Assembly (NCBI GenBank): GCA_028704385.1
Contig: JAQVLA010000024.1
Span: 1-32,749 of the forward strand
Origin: Bacteroidales bacterium
GTDB lineage: Bacteria > Bacteroidota > Bacteroidia > Bacteroidales > F082
Reading direction: 5' to 3'
DNA length: 32,749 bases
Of this stretch, positions 8,621-17,031 are shown in pieces (position 1 is the stretch's first letter; each line of letters starts with the position of its first letter). The notes beneath the pieces were generated by a model. The model ran no database searches. It was not told where the DNA came from and worked only from the letters and a program-made list of their open reading frames with translations. Position numbers and translations under genes: made by a program.

Positions 8621-10162
8621 ATGGAAATGTTGATTTATGCCCTGTTGCTGCTGGCCGGATTAGGCCTGGGAGCATTGTCGGCGGCTACGGTGCTTCGAAA
8701 AGCACTTACCAAAAAAGGTGAGTTGCTTTTGGAGGAGGCCAAAGAGAAAGCCGAAGTAATTAAAAAAGAGAAGATTCTGCAAGCCAAAGAAAAATTTATT
8801 CAGCTGAAATCTGATCATGAAGTAATGATTTCCGAGAAAAACAGGGAAATCCAAAAAACAGAAAACAGACTTCAGAATAAAGAACAACAATTTGCGCAAA
8901 AGATGGAGGATTATCAGCGCAAACAAAAAGAGCTTAGTGCATTACGTCAGAATTTAAATACACAACTCGACATACTGAACAAACGTCAGGAAGAGCTGGA
9001 CAAAGTGCAGGAAGAACAGGTGAAGTTGCTTGAGAAAGTTTCAGGCCTATCGGCTAATGAGGCGAAAGCACAACTGATTGAACTGATGAAAGATGAAGCT
9101 ACTTCAGAAGCCATGATTTTGGTGAAGGATATTACAGAAGAAGCCAAACTTACGGCTAATATGGCCGCCAAAAAGATAGTGGTTGAAACCATTCAACGTA
9201 CTGCTGCCGAACACGCTATAGAGAATACTGTCACTGTTTTCAATATTGAAAGTGATGAAATTAAAGGCCGTATCATCGGTCGCGAAGGCCGTAACATAAG
9301 GGCCTTGGAAGCACTCACCGGCGTTGAGATCATTATTGACGACAGTCCGGATGCAATTTTGCTTTCAGGATTTGATCCGGTACGGCGTGAGATTGCCCGT
9401 ATCTCCCTTCAAAAACTTGTCACTGATGGCCGTATCCATCCTGCCCGTATCGAAGAGGTGGTGAAGAAAACAGAAAAACAAATCGAACAGGAGATCCTGG
9501 AAACAGGGAAAAGGACCGTGATCGACCTGGGTATCCTTAACCTTCATGGTGAGCTGATCAAGATGATCGGCCGGATGAAATATCGTTCATCCTATGGTCA
9601 AAACCTTTTGCAGCACTCAATTGAGGTGGCCAAGTTGAGTGCAACGATGGCTTCAGAATTGGGACTTAACACCAAGATTGCCAAACGCGCCGGATTGTTG
9701 CACGATATCGGAAAGATTGCAGAGAATGCCGAAGAATTGCCTCATGCCATCCTTGGGATGAAAATTGCCGAAAAGTTTAAGGAAAAGCCTGATGTTTGTA
9801 ATGCCATCGGTGCTCACCATGATGAAATCGAGATGGAAACCCTGATTGCACCTATCGTTCAGGTGTGTGATGCCATATCGGGTGCCCGTCCCGGTGCACG
9901 TCGCGAAGTGGTTGAAGCCTATATCCAAAGGCTGAAAAAACTGGAAGAAATGGCTTTGGCTTATCCCGGTGTTGTCAAAACCTATGCAATACAGGCAGGC
10001 CGTGAGCTGCGTGTGATAGTGGGTGCTGATAAGGTTACCGATGCCGATGCCGACAAACTGGCTTACGATCTGTCACGCAAAATACAAACAGAAATGACCT
10101 ATCCCGGTCAAATAAAAATCACCGTAATCCGCGAAACACGCGCGGTGAGCTATGCTAAATAA
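8621..10162 (+). CDS. rny: Ribonuclease Y
   Basis: RNase Y is a membrane-anchored endoribonuclease that starts mRNA decay. The 513 residues show the usual order: one N-terminal membrane segment (3-22), a long charged coiled coil (about 25-190), a KH RNA-binding domain with [19 protein letters not shown] (about 216-234), and an HD phosphohydrolase domain with [10 protein letters not shown], the metal-binding pair in GLLHDIGK and GAHHDEIE, then the conserved C-terminal region ending in [13 protein letters not shown]. All catalytic residues are present and the length is standard. It follows the 6S RNA candidate on the same strand; the T-run of that RNA ends 43 bases before the start codon, so rny must use readthrough or its own promoter. 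Confidence 0.96.
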   Translation: MEMLIYALLLLAGLGLGALSAATVLRKALTKKGELLLEEAKEKAEVIKKEKILQAKEKFIQLKSDHEVMISEKNREIQKTENRLQNKEQQFAQKMEDYQRKQKELSALRQNLNTQLDILNKRQEELDKVQEEQVKLLEKVSGLSANEAKAQLIELMKDEATSEAMILVKDITEEAKLTANMAAKKIVVETIQRTAAEHAIENTVTVFNIESDEIKGRIIGREGRNIRALEALTGVEIIIDDSPDAILLSGFDPVRREIARISLQKLVTDGRIHPARIEEVVKKTEKQIEQEILETGKRTVIDLGILNLHGELIKMIGRMKYRSSYGQNLLQHSIEVAKLSATMASELGLNTKIAKRAGLLHDIGKIAENAEELPHAILGMKIAEKFKEKPDVCNAIGAHHDEIEMETLIAPIVQVCDAISGARPGARREVVEAYIQRLKKLEEMALAYPGVVKTYAIQAGRELRVIVGADKVTDADADKLAYDLSRKIQTEMTYPGQIKITVIRETRAVSYAK

Positions 10163-10189
10163 TCATTTTAATTAAAACCTCAAAAAATT

Positions 10190-10690
10190 ATGAAAAAACT
10201 AATTGTGGCCTTAGTGCTTTTTTTCTCAGCAAGTTTAAGCTTTGCCCAAAGCCCGATCGGCGATGGTGGCAAACAGCTTAATTTTGGAACCGGTTTTTCG
10301 AACTGGGGAGTCCCGTTTTATGTAGGAATGGATTTTGGTGTGCATCCCGATATCACAGTCGGGTTTAATGCTTCGTTCCGTTCGTACAATGAAAAATGGG
10401 GAGGAGATAAATACGGACATACCATCATTGGATTGTTTGCCAACGGAAATTATCATTTCAACACTTTGCTGAATATTCCGCGTGAATGGGATTTCTACGC
10501 TGGAATAAGTGCCGGCTGGGTCATCTGGAATGCCGCCAGCGGTTATGGCGGAAGTCATGCCTCCGGATTTGGTATTGATGCACAAATCGGCGGTCGTTAT
10601 TATTGGAACGATCGTTGGGCAGTTAACCTTGAATTCGGTGGTGGTAATGCTGCTTCCGGCGGACGTATCGGACTGAGCTTCATCTTGTAA
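10190..10690 (+). CDS. Small outer-membrane beta-barrel protein
   Basis: A 166-residue exported protein with a clear signal peptide (hydrophobic LIVALVLFFSASLSF, cut after FAQ). The mature part is rich in glycine and aromatic residues in alternating patterns (GMDFGVHPDITVGFNASF, FYAGISAGWVIWNAASGY, GGRYYWNDRWAVNLEFGGG) and ends with a C-terminal strand terminating in FIL, as expected for an eight-stranded OmpA/OmpX-like outer-membrane barrel. No peptidoglycan-binding domain follows. It starts 27 bases after rny and ends just before a strong hairpin terminator, so it may be read from the rny transcript. Its function beyond being an envelope barrel is unknown. Confidence 0.78.
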   Translation: MKKLIVALVLFFSASLSFAQSPIGDGGKQLNFGTGFSNWGVPFYVGMDFGVHPDITVGFNASFRSYNEKWGGDKYGHTIIGLFANGNYHFNTLLNIPREWDFYAGISAGWVIWNAASGYGGSHASGFGIDAQIGGRYYWNDRWAVNLEFGGGNAASGGRIGLSFIL

Positions 10691-10707
10691 AGCATAAATA
10701 TAAGATT

Positions 10708-10743
10708 AAAAAACCCGTTCATTTTTTGTGAACGGGTTTTTTT
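10708..10743. terminator. Bidirectional intrinsic terminator
   Basis: A 14-pair perfect stem (10708-10721 with 10729-10742) with core ACCCGTTCA/TGAACGGGT and a 7-base loop, bounded by an A-run on the left and a T-run on the right. It can end plus-strand transcripts of the rny/outer-membrane protein unit and minus-strand transcripts from ruvX-def-TPR lipoprotein. Confidence 0.9.
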
Positions 10744-10746
10744 AAG

Positions 10747-11292
10747 TTATTGATTTTTCTGCTCAAATTCCAGTATCATTTCTTCGGGACTTTTGCCTAA
10801 AAACTGTAGTGCACTGTGGGCATCATCAGCAAAACTGTGGTCGGGATATTCTTTTATCAATCGTTCGTATGAAAGATGTGCCCTGACAGTGTCGCCAATT
10901 TGTTGATCATAAATAAATCCTTCCAGAAACAAGGCAACACCGGCATAATAGGTTCCGGAATAATTTTCGAGATAGGTTGAGATCAGTTGCAGGCTCTCCT
11001 TTGCACGGGGTAGATTTATGGAGATGTCGATGGCTTTGAAGAGATATTCAGCCGACAGGCTGTCATCGGGCCAGTTTTGCTGGTAGCTTTGATAGTATTC
11101 GATGAGTTTTAGCGCAGAATCGACTATAATTGTGCCATTGTCCAACATAATATATTGCTCAGTTTGGGCAATCTTTTGTTGTAAACCGGCTTGATCAACT
11201 GTTTTGGTTTTTTGATCCGAACCGCTACAGGATACGAAAAAAGCCTGCATCAGTAGGATAACTAATCCCATGTAAGAAATTTGTTTTGCCAT
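10747..11292 (-). CDS. TPR-type lipoprotein
   Basis: A 181-residue lipoprotein. The N-terminus has a hydrophobic signal (MGLVILLMQAFF) ending in the lipobox FVSC, with Cys22 the lipidation site. The mature part is helical and contains tetratricopeptide-like units, e.g. SAEYLFKAIDISINLPRAKE, GVALFLEGFIYDQQIGD and the typical end-of-repeat pattern YERLIKEYPDHSFADDA, resembling the BamD/YbgF type of envelope TPR proteins but shorter. It is probably a scaffold anchored in the periplasm or outer membrane. It is the third gene of a ruvX-def-lipoprotein unit, starting two bases after the def stop, and ends four bases before the shared terminator. Confidence 0.75.
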   Translation of the reverse strand: MAKQISYMGLVILLMQAFFVSCSGSDQKTKTVDQAGLQQKIAQTEQYIMLDNGTIIVDSALKLIEYYQSYQQNWPDDSLSAEYLFKAIDISINLPRAKESLQLISTYLENYSGTYYAGVALFLEGFIYDQQIGDTVRAHLSYERLIKEYPDHSFADDAHSALQFLGKSPEEMILEFEQKNQ

Positions 11293-11294
11293 AT

Positions 11295-11867
11295 CTAACG
11301 GGTTTTTTTACGGATTTTTGGGAAGATCATTCTATAATCCACCTCAACTTTTCCTTCCGAAATATCGCGGAGTTTGCCTTTTAACAGCATTTTTTTCAAG
11401 GCAGGAAGTCGATCAACATAAAGAATTCCATCAATATGGTCATATTCATGTTGTATGATTCTGGCTAAAATTCCGGAATAGGTTTCTTCGTGTGTTTCAA
11501 AGTTTTCGTCCTGATAGCGTATTTTAATTTCCGGCTGACGGCTCACCTCTTCGTTCATGCCGGGCAGGCTCAGGCAGCCTTCGCCCATCGTCCAGGCTTC
11601 GCCATTTTCTTTAATAATCTCAGCATTGATAAATACTTTTTTAAACTCCTTAGTTTCAGGGTGATCTTCAGCATAGGGGGTGGCATCAATCACAAAAAGA
11701 CGGATGGATTTGTTAATCTGCGGTGCAGCCAGACCAACGCCTGATGCCTCATACATGGTTTCCCACATATTGGCAATCAAGACAGTAAGTCCTTTGTAAT
11801 CAGGAGTTATGTTATTGGCTACCTGCTTTAAAACAGGATGACCGTAAGCAACGATGGGTAGAATCAT
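11295..11867 (-). CDS. def: Peptide deformylase
   Basis: Deformylase removes the formyl group from the N-terminal methionine of new proteins. The 190-residue protein shows all three metal-site motifs: GVGLAAPQ (43-50), EGCLS (96-100, with ligand Cys98) and HEYDH (140-144, with ligands His140 and His144 and catalytic Glu141). Length fits type I bacterial enzymes. It overlaps the end of ruvX by four bases, so translation is probably coupled, and it is followed two bases later by the TPR lipoprotein. No methionyl-tRNA formyltransferase gene is nearby. Confidence 0.97.
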   Translation of the reverse strand: MILPIVAYGHPVLKQVANNITPDYKGLTVLIANMWETMYEASGVGLAAPQINKSIRLFVIDATPYAEDHPETKEFKKVFINAEIIKENGEAWTMGEGCLSLPGMNEEVSRQPEIKIRYQDENFETHEETYSGILARIIQHEYDHIDGILYVDRLPALKKMLLKGKLRDISEGKVEVDYRMIFPKIRKKTR

Positions 11868-12289
11868 TTTCTATGATTTTTTTGAGATTCCATATATGAT
11901 TGCAGGATCAGTGTGGCACTAATGGTATCCACCAGGCTTTTGTCCTGTCTTTTTTTCTTGCTCAGCCCGGCATCTATCATGCTTTGAAAAGCCATTACAG
12001 AAGTGAAACGTTCATCAAAACGATGAACAGCTAAATCGGGGAAGGTCTTTCTTAGCCGGTTCACAAATGGCTCAATATAACGGGCAGCTTCCGATGGCTT
12101 ATTTTGCATGTCTTTGGGCTCGCCGATAACTACCTCATCAACTTTTTCCTGAGCCAGATATGTGCTAAGAAAGTCGAAAATATCATGGCTCCTGATCGTT
12201 GTTAAACCATTGGCAATTAATTGCAACTCATCAGTTACAGCAATTCCGCAGCGTTTTCTGCCATAATCTATCGCCATTATTCTTCCCAT
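11864..12289 (-). CDS. ruvX: Putative pre-16S rRNA nuclease / Holliday junction resolvase RuvX (YqgF)
   Basis: A 141-residue YqgF-family nuclease with an RNase H-like fold. It begins MGRIMAIDYGRKRCGIAV, with the first catalytic aspartate Asp8, and continues with EVVIGEPKDMQNKPSEAA, the RFDERFTS motif with a second acidic site, and a C-terminal SLVDTISATLILQSYM carrying the last aspartate. YqgF in E. coli trims the 5' end of 16S rRNA; the older name reflects its similarity to RuvC. It is the first gene of the unit with def and the TPR lipoprotein, and is divergent from dapD. A -7-like TAATTTTG on the minus strand (12324 to 12317) lies 27 bases upstream of the start. Confidence 0.92.
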   Translation of the reverse strand: MGRIMAIDYGRKRCGIAVTDELQLIANGLTTIRSHDIFDFLSTYLAQEKVDEVVIGEPKDMQNKPSEAARYIEPFVNRLRKTFPDLAVHRFDERFTSVMAFQSMIDAGLSKKKRQDKSLVDTISATLILQSYMESQKNHRK

Positions 12290-12316
12290 TCCAGATTTAA
12301 TTCTTTATTAGGACTG

Positions 12317-12324
12317 CAAAATTA
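12317..12324 (-). promoter_or_regulatory. Predicted -7 element for ruvX-def-lipoprotein
   Basis: Read on the minus strand this is TAATTTTG followed by C, an exact TAnnTTTG match, 27 bases before the ruvX ATG. I see no good TTG at the expected distance upstream, so support rests on the -7 element and position. Confidence 0.4.
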
Positions 12325-12355
12325 AGAAAACATTCTGATGCATGGGATTGAGGCA

Positions 12356-12385
12356 TTGGTGTAAGCCTGCTTTTTTGTATTTTCG
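12356..12385 (+). promoter_or_regulatory. Predicted promoter for dapD
   Basis: TTG at 12356-12358, a 19-base spacer and TATTTTCG at 12378-12385 (seven of eight to TAnnTTTG) give a typical Bacteroidota promoter layout, with transcription expected near 12391, about 12 bases before the dapD ATG. Confidence 0.5.
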
Positions 12386-12402
12386 GGGCTTAAAATAGGC
12401 GG

Positions 12403-13218
12403 ATGAAAAACATTAAAACAAAAATTGAGGCGGCCTGGGAAAATCGTGAAATGCTTCAGCAGCAGGATATTCAAAATACAATTGAAAAGGTAATCGATTT
12501 ATTAGACCAGGGAAAACTCCGGGTAGCGGAGCAAAGCGACGGACAATGGATTGTGAATGAGTGGATAAAAAAGGCCGTGATCCTTTATTTCCCGATACGA
12601 AAGATGGAGACGATGGAGGTGGGGATGTTGGAGTTTCACGACAAGATCCCTTTAAAGAGAGATTTTGCCAGGTTGGGTGTGCGTGTTGTCCCACATGCCA
12701 TTGCCAGGTATGGAGCCTTTCTGGAGAAGGGAGTGATAATGATGCCATCCTATGTGAATATTGGGGCTTATGTGGGTGCAGGAACAATGGTGGATACCTG
12801 GGCTACGGTAGGTTCATGTGCACAGATCGGAAAAAATGTTCATCTCAGCGGCGGGGTAGGCATTGGAGGCGTGCTGGAGCCGGTTCAGGCTGCCCCGGTA
12901 ATAATTGAAGATAATTGTTTTATTGGCTCCAGAGCCATAGTAGTCGAAGGCGTTAGAGTAGAAAAGGAAGCGGTGTTGGGAGCCAATGTAGTGCTCACCA
13001 AATCTACGAAAATCATTGATGTAAGCGGCCCAAATCCTGTTGAAATGAAAGGGATTGTGCCAACTCGTTCTGTTGTGATCCCGGGTACTTATACCAAAAA
13101 GTTTCCGGCAGGGGAGTATCAGGTTTCCTGCGCCCTGATAATTGGTAAACGCAAAGCCTCCACCAATTTGAAGACTTCGCTGAATGATGCCCTGCGTGAG
13201 TATGATGTGGTGGTATAG
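12403..13218 (+). CDS. dapD: 2,3,4,5-tetrahydropyridine-2,6-dicarboxylate N-succinyltransferase
   Basis: DapD uses succinyl-CoA to acylate tetrahydrodipicolinate in the succinylase branch of lysine and diaminopimelate synthesis. The 271-residue protein has the helical N-terminal domain (about 1-100) and a left-handed beta-helix made of hexapeptide repeats (about 105-230: VNIGAYVGAGTMVDTWATVG, CAQIGKNVHLSGGVGIGGVL, EDNCFIGSRAIVVEGV, KEAVLGANVVLTKST), with the conserved segment GTYTKKFPAGEYQVSCALIIGKR near the C-terminus. Length matches the trimeric bacterial enzyme. It is a single gene, divergent from ruvX, followed by a 527-base gap. Confidence 0.96.
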   Translation: MKNIKTKIEAAWENREMLQQQDIQNTIEKVIDLLDQGKLRVAEQSDGQWIVNEWIKKAVILYFPIRKMETMEVGMLEFHDKIPLKRDFARLGVRVVPHAIARYGAFLEKGVIMMPSYVNIGAYVGAGTMVDTWATVGSCAQIGKNVHLSGGVGIGGVLEPVQAAPVIIEDNCFIGSRAIVVEGVRVEKEAVLGANVVLTKSTKIIDVSGPNPVEMKGIVPTRSVVIPGTYTKKFPAGEYQVSCALIIGKRKASTNLKTSLNDALREYDVVV

Positions 13219-13745
13219 GTAATCATTTGCTATCGCCCAAATTTTTATCACTGAATACAGTATCTCATTTACATTGCTATTGCTCGAATTGTGGATCATC
13301 GGTCGATATCGAGATGTCGAAATACCTGTCACTTGATGCCTAAACATCAATATTTAACTTGGTAGCCAAGCCAAAATCCCATAAGGTTGATTATCAAGTA
13401 TATCAATAAATTTGAAATAAAATTTTGTTATTTTTACAAATGAATTTTCTAAATTAGCTGCACTCTTAACCAATACTCTGTAACTCCAGTCTCAAGACTA
13501 GTAATACGTGATAAGACGTGCAGTAATAGATGCAATATGAAAATTAGAAATATTGGACAATAAAAAGCATGCATTATATGCTGTATTGGATGTGCATGTT
13601 CAGGGTTGATGGATATTTAAATAAGTTATAAAGAAATTGAATACCAAATTTCATAATCATATATAAACAAAATAGGAAAAACCTAAAAAGAGTAGGGAGA
13701 GTAAACCGAAAATCTTAAGAGTAGGTACTATTAAATAATTAAAAC
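13219..13745. other. AT-rich intergenic region
   Basis: No gene was found in these 527 bases. The left third is of average composition; from about 13370 it becomes strongly AT-rich. There is an exact TAAATTTG at 13407-13414 with TTG 17 bases upstream, which is a weak promoter candidate far from the next start at 13746. Short inverted pairs such as AGTCT-CA-AGACT near 13490 have no T-run. The composition shift marks the left edge of the accessory stretch. Confidence 0.5.
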
Positions 13746-14360
13746 ATGAGAAATATTAAAATTTTATCAATTGGATTAGTTTTGTTTAGTATTGGTTTTG
13801 TAGCCAATGCACAAACTGAAAAAGGGAACTTTTTAGTAGGCGGTGAATCTAAACTGAATCTCACCTTTCTCAATTCGAAATTGAAAGATGATGATGGGAG
13901 TGAAAACGGGCCTAAAACTACAAATTTGGAGTTTTCGCCTATGGTTGGGTTTTTTGTTGCCGATGGGTTTGCCGTAGGACTTGAGGTACCCATTTCATAT
14001 ACTTCAGAAAAAGATGTAGATGATGACAACATGAAAACCACTTCAATGGCCTTTGCTCCATTTGTACGGTACTATTTTGGATCAAGTAATATTAAACCAT
14101 ACCTCCACGGAACAGCCGGACTTGGTAATTTGAAAATGAAATTTGATCCGGCGAGCGGTTCTTCCGAGGAGACTTTATATGGGATGTTCATCTATCAAAT
14201 CGGGGGTGGTTTGGGAATTTTTTTGAATGAAAAAGTTACACTTGATGTTGGACTGGCCTATGCGTCTGTATCTCTTAAACCCAAAGAAAATAATAATACA
14301 AATTTCAGAGGTATTTCAGGTGGCATTGGCATTGGTATAGGAATTGTTGTTGTTTTATAG
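13746..14360 (+). CDS. Outer-membrane beta-barrel protein
   Basis: A 204-residue exported protein with a signal peptide (hydrophobic ILSIGLVLFSIGFV, cut after ANA or NAQ). The mature part follows the porin-like outer-membrane pattern of amphipathic strands with glycine-rich turns: KGNFLVGGESKLNLTF, LEFSPMVGFFVADGFAVGL, MAFAPFVRYYFGSSNIKPYL, GLGIFLNEKVTLDVGLAYAS, ending in a very glycine-rich strand GISGGIGIGIGIVVVL. It resembles the small OmpW/OprF-barrel-like proteins common in Bacteroidota. It has no visible partner domain. A weak hairpin (14401-14415) with five T follows it. Confidence 0.78.
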   Translation: MRNIKILSIGLVLFSIGFVANAQTEKGNFLVGGESKLNLTFLNSKLKDDDGSENGPKTTNLEFSPMVGFFVADGFAVGLEVPISYTSEKDVDDDNMKTTSMAFAPFVRYYFGSSNIKPYLHGTAGLGNLKMKFDPASGSSEETLYGMFIYQIGGGLGIFLNEKVTLDVGLAYASVSLKPKENNNTNFRGISGGIGIGIGIVVVL

Positions 14361-14400
14361 TGATAGAGACCAACAAAACTTTTTGAGAGGAATGTGAAAC

Positions 14401-14420
14401 CAGGTATGGAACCTGTTTTT
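14401..14420 (+). terminator. Weak terminator-like hairpin
   Basis: CAGGT-ATGGA-ACCTG followed by five T lies 40 bases after the barrel gene stop. The five-pair stem is short, so it may be a weak terminator or chance. Confidence 0.4.
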
Positions 14421-14505
14421 GCAGAACACGTACGGATGACACGATTTGATATTGAGGAGGATAGAACCGAAATATTTGATATAAACTTAAATTGAATTGA
14501 AATAA

Positions 14506-14991
14506 ATGAAGCAAATAACGATTATTACCTTTTTTCTTGCCATGAGTTTCAGCTGTGCCTTTGGGCAGGCTGTCACGGATTCGATCACAGCGAAAAAGGT
14601 ATTTGGTGGTTATGAGTATTATCAGGGTTTCAGAAGATTGAATGTGAATCAACTTGCAAAAGCCATGAAACCCAATGAACTTGCCTATGAGCAGATCAAA
14701 AAGGCACAGACATCTTATGCTGCTGCCTTGGTTTTTAGTTATGCCGGAGGTTTTATGATCGGCTATCCGATTGGAACAGCCATTGCAGGTGGCGAGCCTA
14801 ACTGGGCATTGGCAGGCATTGGAGCGGGTTTGATTGCTGTTGCAATTCCTTTGAATCGTAGTTTTAACAAAAAAGCCAGGCAAGCCATTGATACCTTTAA
14901 CGAAGGATTAGAATCCGATTCATTTTGGGATAGGAGTGAGCTAAAATTATCAAAGACTGAAAGCGGGTTGGGACTGACCCTTAGCTTCTGA
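14506..14991 (+). CDS. Exported protein of unknown function with two hydrophobic glycine-rich segments
   Basis: I do not recognise this 161-residue protein. It has a signal peptide (IITFFLAMSFSCAF, cut after FGQ). Residues 22-70 are mostly polar and include a GGYEYYQGFRRLN segment; residues about 72-120 contain two hydrophobic glycine-rich stretches (ALVFSYAGGFMIGYPIGTAI and WALAGIGAGLIAVAIPL) separated by a short turn, looking like a helical hairpin in a membrane; the C-terminal part is polar and ends LGLTLSF, which could be a terminal barrel-like strand. Similar uncharacterised proteins occur near envelope genes in Bacteroidota. It lies 145 bases after the barrel protein on the same strand. 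Confidence 0.65.
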   Translation: MKQITIITFFLAMSFSCAFGQAVTDSITAKKVFGGYEYYQGFRRLNVNQLAKAMKPNELAYEQIKKAQTSYAAALVFSYAGGFMIGYPIGTAIAGGEPNWALAGIGAGLIAVAIPLNRSFNKKARQAIDTFNEGLESDSFWDRSELKLSKTESGLGLTLSF

Positions 14992-15131
14992 TTGCTGATT
15001 CGCACAGCGGTAAGGGGGAGTATGTAACAAATGAAACTTCATTAGAAGAGATACGGACATAGAAATTCCGATGCTATGTTTGATAGTATTATTGGTCAGA
15101 ATTGCTTTCGGAAATTTCAGAAGCATTTACA

Positions 15132-15165
15132 TTTGCAAAGATTCTGAGTTGAAATTTTAGTTTTG
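15132..15165 (+). promoter_or_regulatory. Predicted promoter for the Crp/Fnr-family regulator
   Basis: TAGTTTTG at 15158-15165 matches TAnnTTTG exactly, and TTTG at 15132-15135 stands 22 bases upstream. Transcription would start near 15172, about 48 bases before the ATG at 15220. Confidence 0.5.
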
Positions 15166-15219
15166 AGAGCCGAATTTTGACTTCATTCAAACGTAAAGCA
15201 CAATAAAACAGGAAGTAAT

Positions 15220-15759
15220 ATGAGCAAAGAGAGTGCTTCAGTATACAAATGGGAAAAGTTTCGACCTCTTTTTGATCAGCTGGAAGTTCCTGCCAGAACG
15301 ACACTACTGGCAGAGGGTGAGATTTCCAGAACCATGTATTTTGTGGAAAAAGGCTGCCTGCGAACCTGGGTGAACAACGATGGCAAAGAAATTACTACCC
15401 GGTTTTTCTTTGAGGGGGATAGTGTTTCTTCCATTGAAAGTTTCATGACAAATCAAGCCAGTTTATATAGCATCGAAAGTCTGGAACCATGTACTTTACT
15501 CACTCTTTCGCAGGAGAGGTTTAAAAATGCGATCGCAAACTCTACCGAACTGAAGATGGATTTTGAAGCGCATTTATTCAACAGGCTTATACAGGCACAA
15601 AAGCATTTTTATTCTTTTCTGAAGAATAATCCTCAACAGCGATACGAAGATTTATTGGAAAAATACCCGCATATTATTCAGCGGGTTCCACAGCATTATA
15701 TTGCTTCTTATTTGGGAATCACTTCAGTTTCGTTGAGCCGGATCAGAAAAAGACTATAG
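15220..15759 (+). CDS. Crp/Fnr-family transcriptional regulator
   Basis: A 179-residue regulator with an N-terminal cyclic-nucleotide-binding-like beta-roll (about 15-115: ARTTLLAEGEISRTMYFVEKGCLRTW, RFFFEGDSVSSIESFM), a dimer helix (about 118-145) and a C-terminal helix-turn-helix (QHYIASYLGITSVSLSRIRKRL). The phosphate-binding cassette of true cAMP receptors (RxAxV) is not evident, and no cysteine cluster of the FNR type is seen, so its ligand is unknown. It belongs to the short Crp-like regulators frequent in Bacteroidota, which often control neighbouring genes. A 12-base perfect palindrome (15800-15811) lies between it and the DUF4405 gene and may be its target. Confidence 0.88.
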   Translation: MSKESASVYKWEKFRPLFDQLEVPARTTLLAEGEISRTMYFVEKGCLRTWVNNDGKEITTRFFFEGDSVSSIESFMTNQASLYSIESLEPCTLLTLSQERFKNAIANSTELKMDFEAHLFNRLIQAQKHFYSFLKNNPQQRYEDLLEKYPHIIQRVPQHYIASYLGITSVSLSRIRKRL

Positions 15760-15799
15760 AAATAGTTGGACTTCTTTTTTCGAATATTACATGATTTCT

Positions 15800-15811
15800 T
15801 AACAATTGTTA
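15800..15811. promoter_or_regulatory. 12-base perfect palindrome, possible operator
   Basis: TAACAATTGTTA is a perfect palindrome 40 bases after the regulator gene and 227 bases before the next gene. It could bind the dimeric Crp-like regulator, though it does not match the E. coli CRP or FNR consensus. Confidence 0.3.
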
Positions 15812-15950
15812 TCGTCCCGAAGCCTTAAAGCTTCTCACTTTTGTATGACATTTAAATTATGCAAAATGAGGATAGTAATTGTTTTTAATTATCACTTCGG
15901 AAGAACAGCTTCTCAAAATTCAAATAATTGTGCCCACGCCGAAAAGCTAA

Positions 15951-16003
15951 AAATCATTAGTTTTAGAAAGTCCCCCTTGGGAAATTTAGGGGCAAATTGA
16001 CTT
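15951..16003 (+). repeat. Intergenic repeat, copy A
   Basis: This segment aligns with 18009-18060. Both contain AAATCA, AGTTTTAG, a CCCTTGGG run and an identical GGCAAATTGACTT end, with one single-base gap and roughly three quarters identity by eye. C-runs facing G-runs can fold into short hairpins. It ends 34 bases before the DUF4405 start. Confidence 0.6.
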
Positions 16004-16037
16004 TTCAGAGTTGACTCAATTATTAAAACATTTTACC

Positions 16038-16517
16038 ATGAAACTAAACAGAAACTATGTTACTCCAATAATATCCTTGATTTTCATTGTTGTTGGTACA
16101 ACAGGGACGCTTATGTTTTTTCATCTCTTCGATGGTTATACAGAGGTGGTACACGAATTTCTGGGGCTTTTCTTTTTGATCGGTGCTATTTTACATATCA
16201 TACTCAATTGGAATGCCCTGAAACACCATTTCAAAAAGGGTGTTTTTGTTCCTGCAGCAATCGCTGTTGGAGTGATTTCCATAATGTTTATCATTCAACA
16301 ACAAAACAATCCTAAAGTGGATACGATTGTATTGGAAAGGATTGTAAAAGCACCTATTGAGGATGTTTTCAAGGCATTACAGCTTGATTCATCCGAAGCC
16401 GTTAAAAGCTTGGAGGAGAAGAACATCTCCATCGAAGGTGCTGCTACGCTGGAGGATATCTGGATGAATAATCAGGTAGCACCCGAAAAAGTATTAGATT
16501 TAATCACGGATAATTAA
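16038..16517 (+). CDS. DUF4405-type membrane protein
   Basis: A 159-residue inner-membrane protein starting at 16038 (MKLNRNYVTPIIS); an in-frame ATG at 16011 adds nine residues that overlap the region just after repeat A and look non-coding. Three hydrophobic helices are visible (about 8-30, 38-60, 72-90). The first two carry histidines in positions like those of cytochrome b561-type proteins (MFFHLFDGYTEVVHEFLG, AILHIILNWNALKHHF), the pattern seen in DUF4405, so heme binding is possible but not shown. The C-terminal 70 residues are soluble and helical (KAPIEDVFKALQ, LEDIWMNNQVAPEKVLDLI). It is followed 35 bases later by the small HMA-like gene. Confidence 0.75.
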   Translation: MKLNRNYVTPIISLIFIVVGTTGTLMFFHLFDGYTEVVHEFLGLFFLIGAILHIILNWNALKHHFKKGVFVPAAIAVGVISIMFIIQQQNNPKVDTIVLERIVKAPIEDVFKALQLDSSEAVKSLEEKNISIEGAATLEDIWMNNQVAPEKVLDLITDN

Positions 16518-16552
16518 ATAAAGAATAGTGTAATAATAAGGAAAATGTATTT

Positions 16553-16762
16553 ATGATTTTTGTGTATAAAACTTCTGTATCCGCAGAGAAAGATATAGCC
16601 ATGTTGCAACCCCATTTGGACAATCTTAATGAGATCAAGTGGAATTTTGACCTGGAAGATTGCGATAAAATTTTGCGAATTGACAGTAAGGAGGAAGTTT
16701 CCGGAGTCATTGTCAGGATTTTGCTTGAGCATGGTTTTAAGTGCGAAGAACTAGCTGACTGA
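16553..16762 (+). CDS. Small HMA-like (ferredoxin-fold) protein without metal-binding CxxC
   Basis: A 69-residue cytoplasmic protein whose pattern (MIFVYKTSVSAEKDIAML, HLDNLNEIKWNFDLEDCDKI, LRIDSKEEVSGVIVRILLEHG, then CEEL) resembles small beta-alpha-beta-beta-alpha-beta proteins of the heavy-metal-associated type. The metal-binding CxxC of true copper chaperones is missing: the region after the first strand reads KTSVSAEKD. The motif WNFDLEDCDKILRI is one I associate with conserved small Bacteroidota proteins of unknown role. It is in the same direction as and close to the DUF4405 gene, so the two may be co-transcribed. Confidence 0.7.
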   Translation: MIFVYKTSVSAEKDIAMLQPHLDNLNEIKWNFDLEDCDKILRIDSKEEVSGVIVRILLEHGFKCEELAD

Positions 16763-17031
16763 AAGCTGTATAAAATGCCTTGCCCGATCCACAGAATTTG
16801 TGGTTACCAGGAATGAAATTATTTAGCCCGATGACTGTATCAGGAAAAGGAAAGAATTACCTTTACGTCATAAAAGATGATCCGTGTAAAGGGGGATTTG
16901 TTCAGCAGCGGACTTATAAACTACGGGTTTTTGTTTTTATAATCAACATTATCACCCGCACTGTTTTGTGCTTTTCAACAGTGAAGTAATTCGCAAACTG
17001 CAGCAAGTAATATACGCGGAACACCGGTGAA

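Noticed and set aside
12561-12908. A second-frame reading frame inside dapD
   Set aside because: It lies wholly within the strongly conserved dapD gene in another frame, so it is a by-product of its codon use.
15806-16000. A plus-strand open frame before the DUF4405 gene
   Set aside because: It runs through repeat A and has no protein-like features.
16780-16989. A 69-residue open frame after the HMA-like gene
   Set aside because: No family resemblance, poor start context and unusual composition; it looks like chance open frame in AT-rich DNA.
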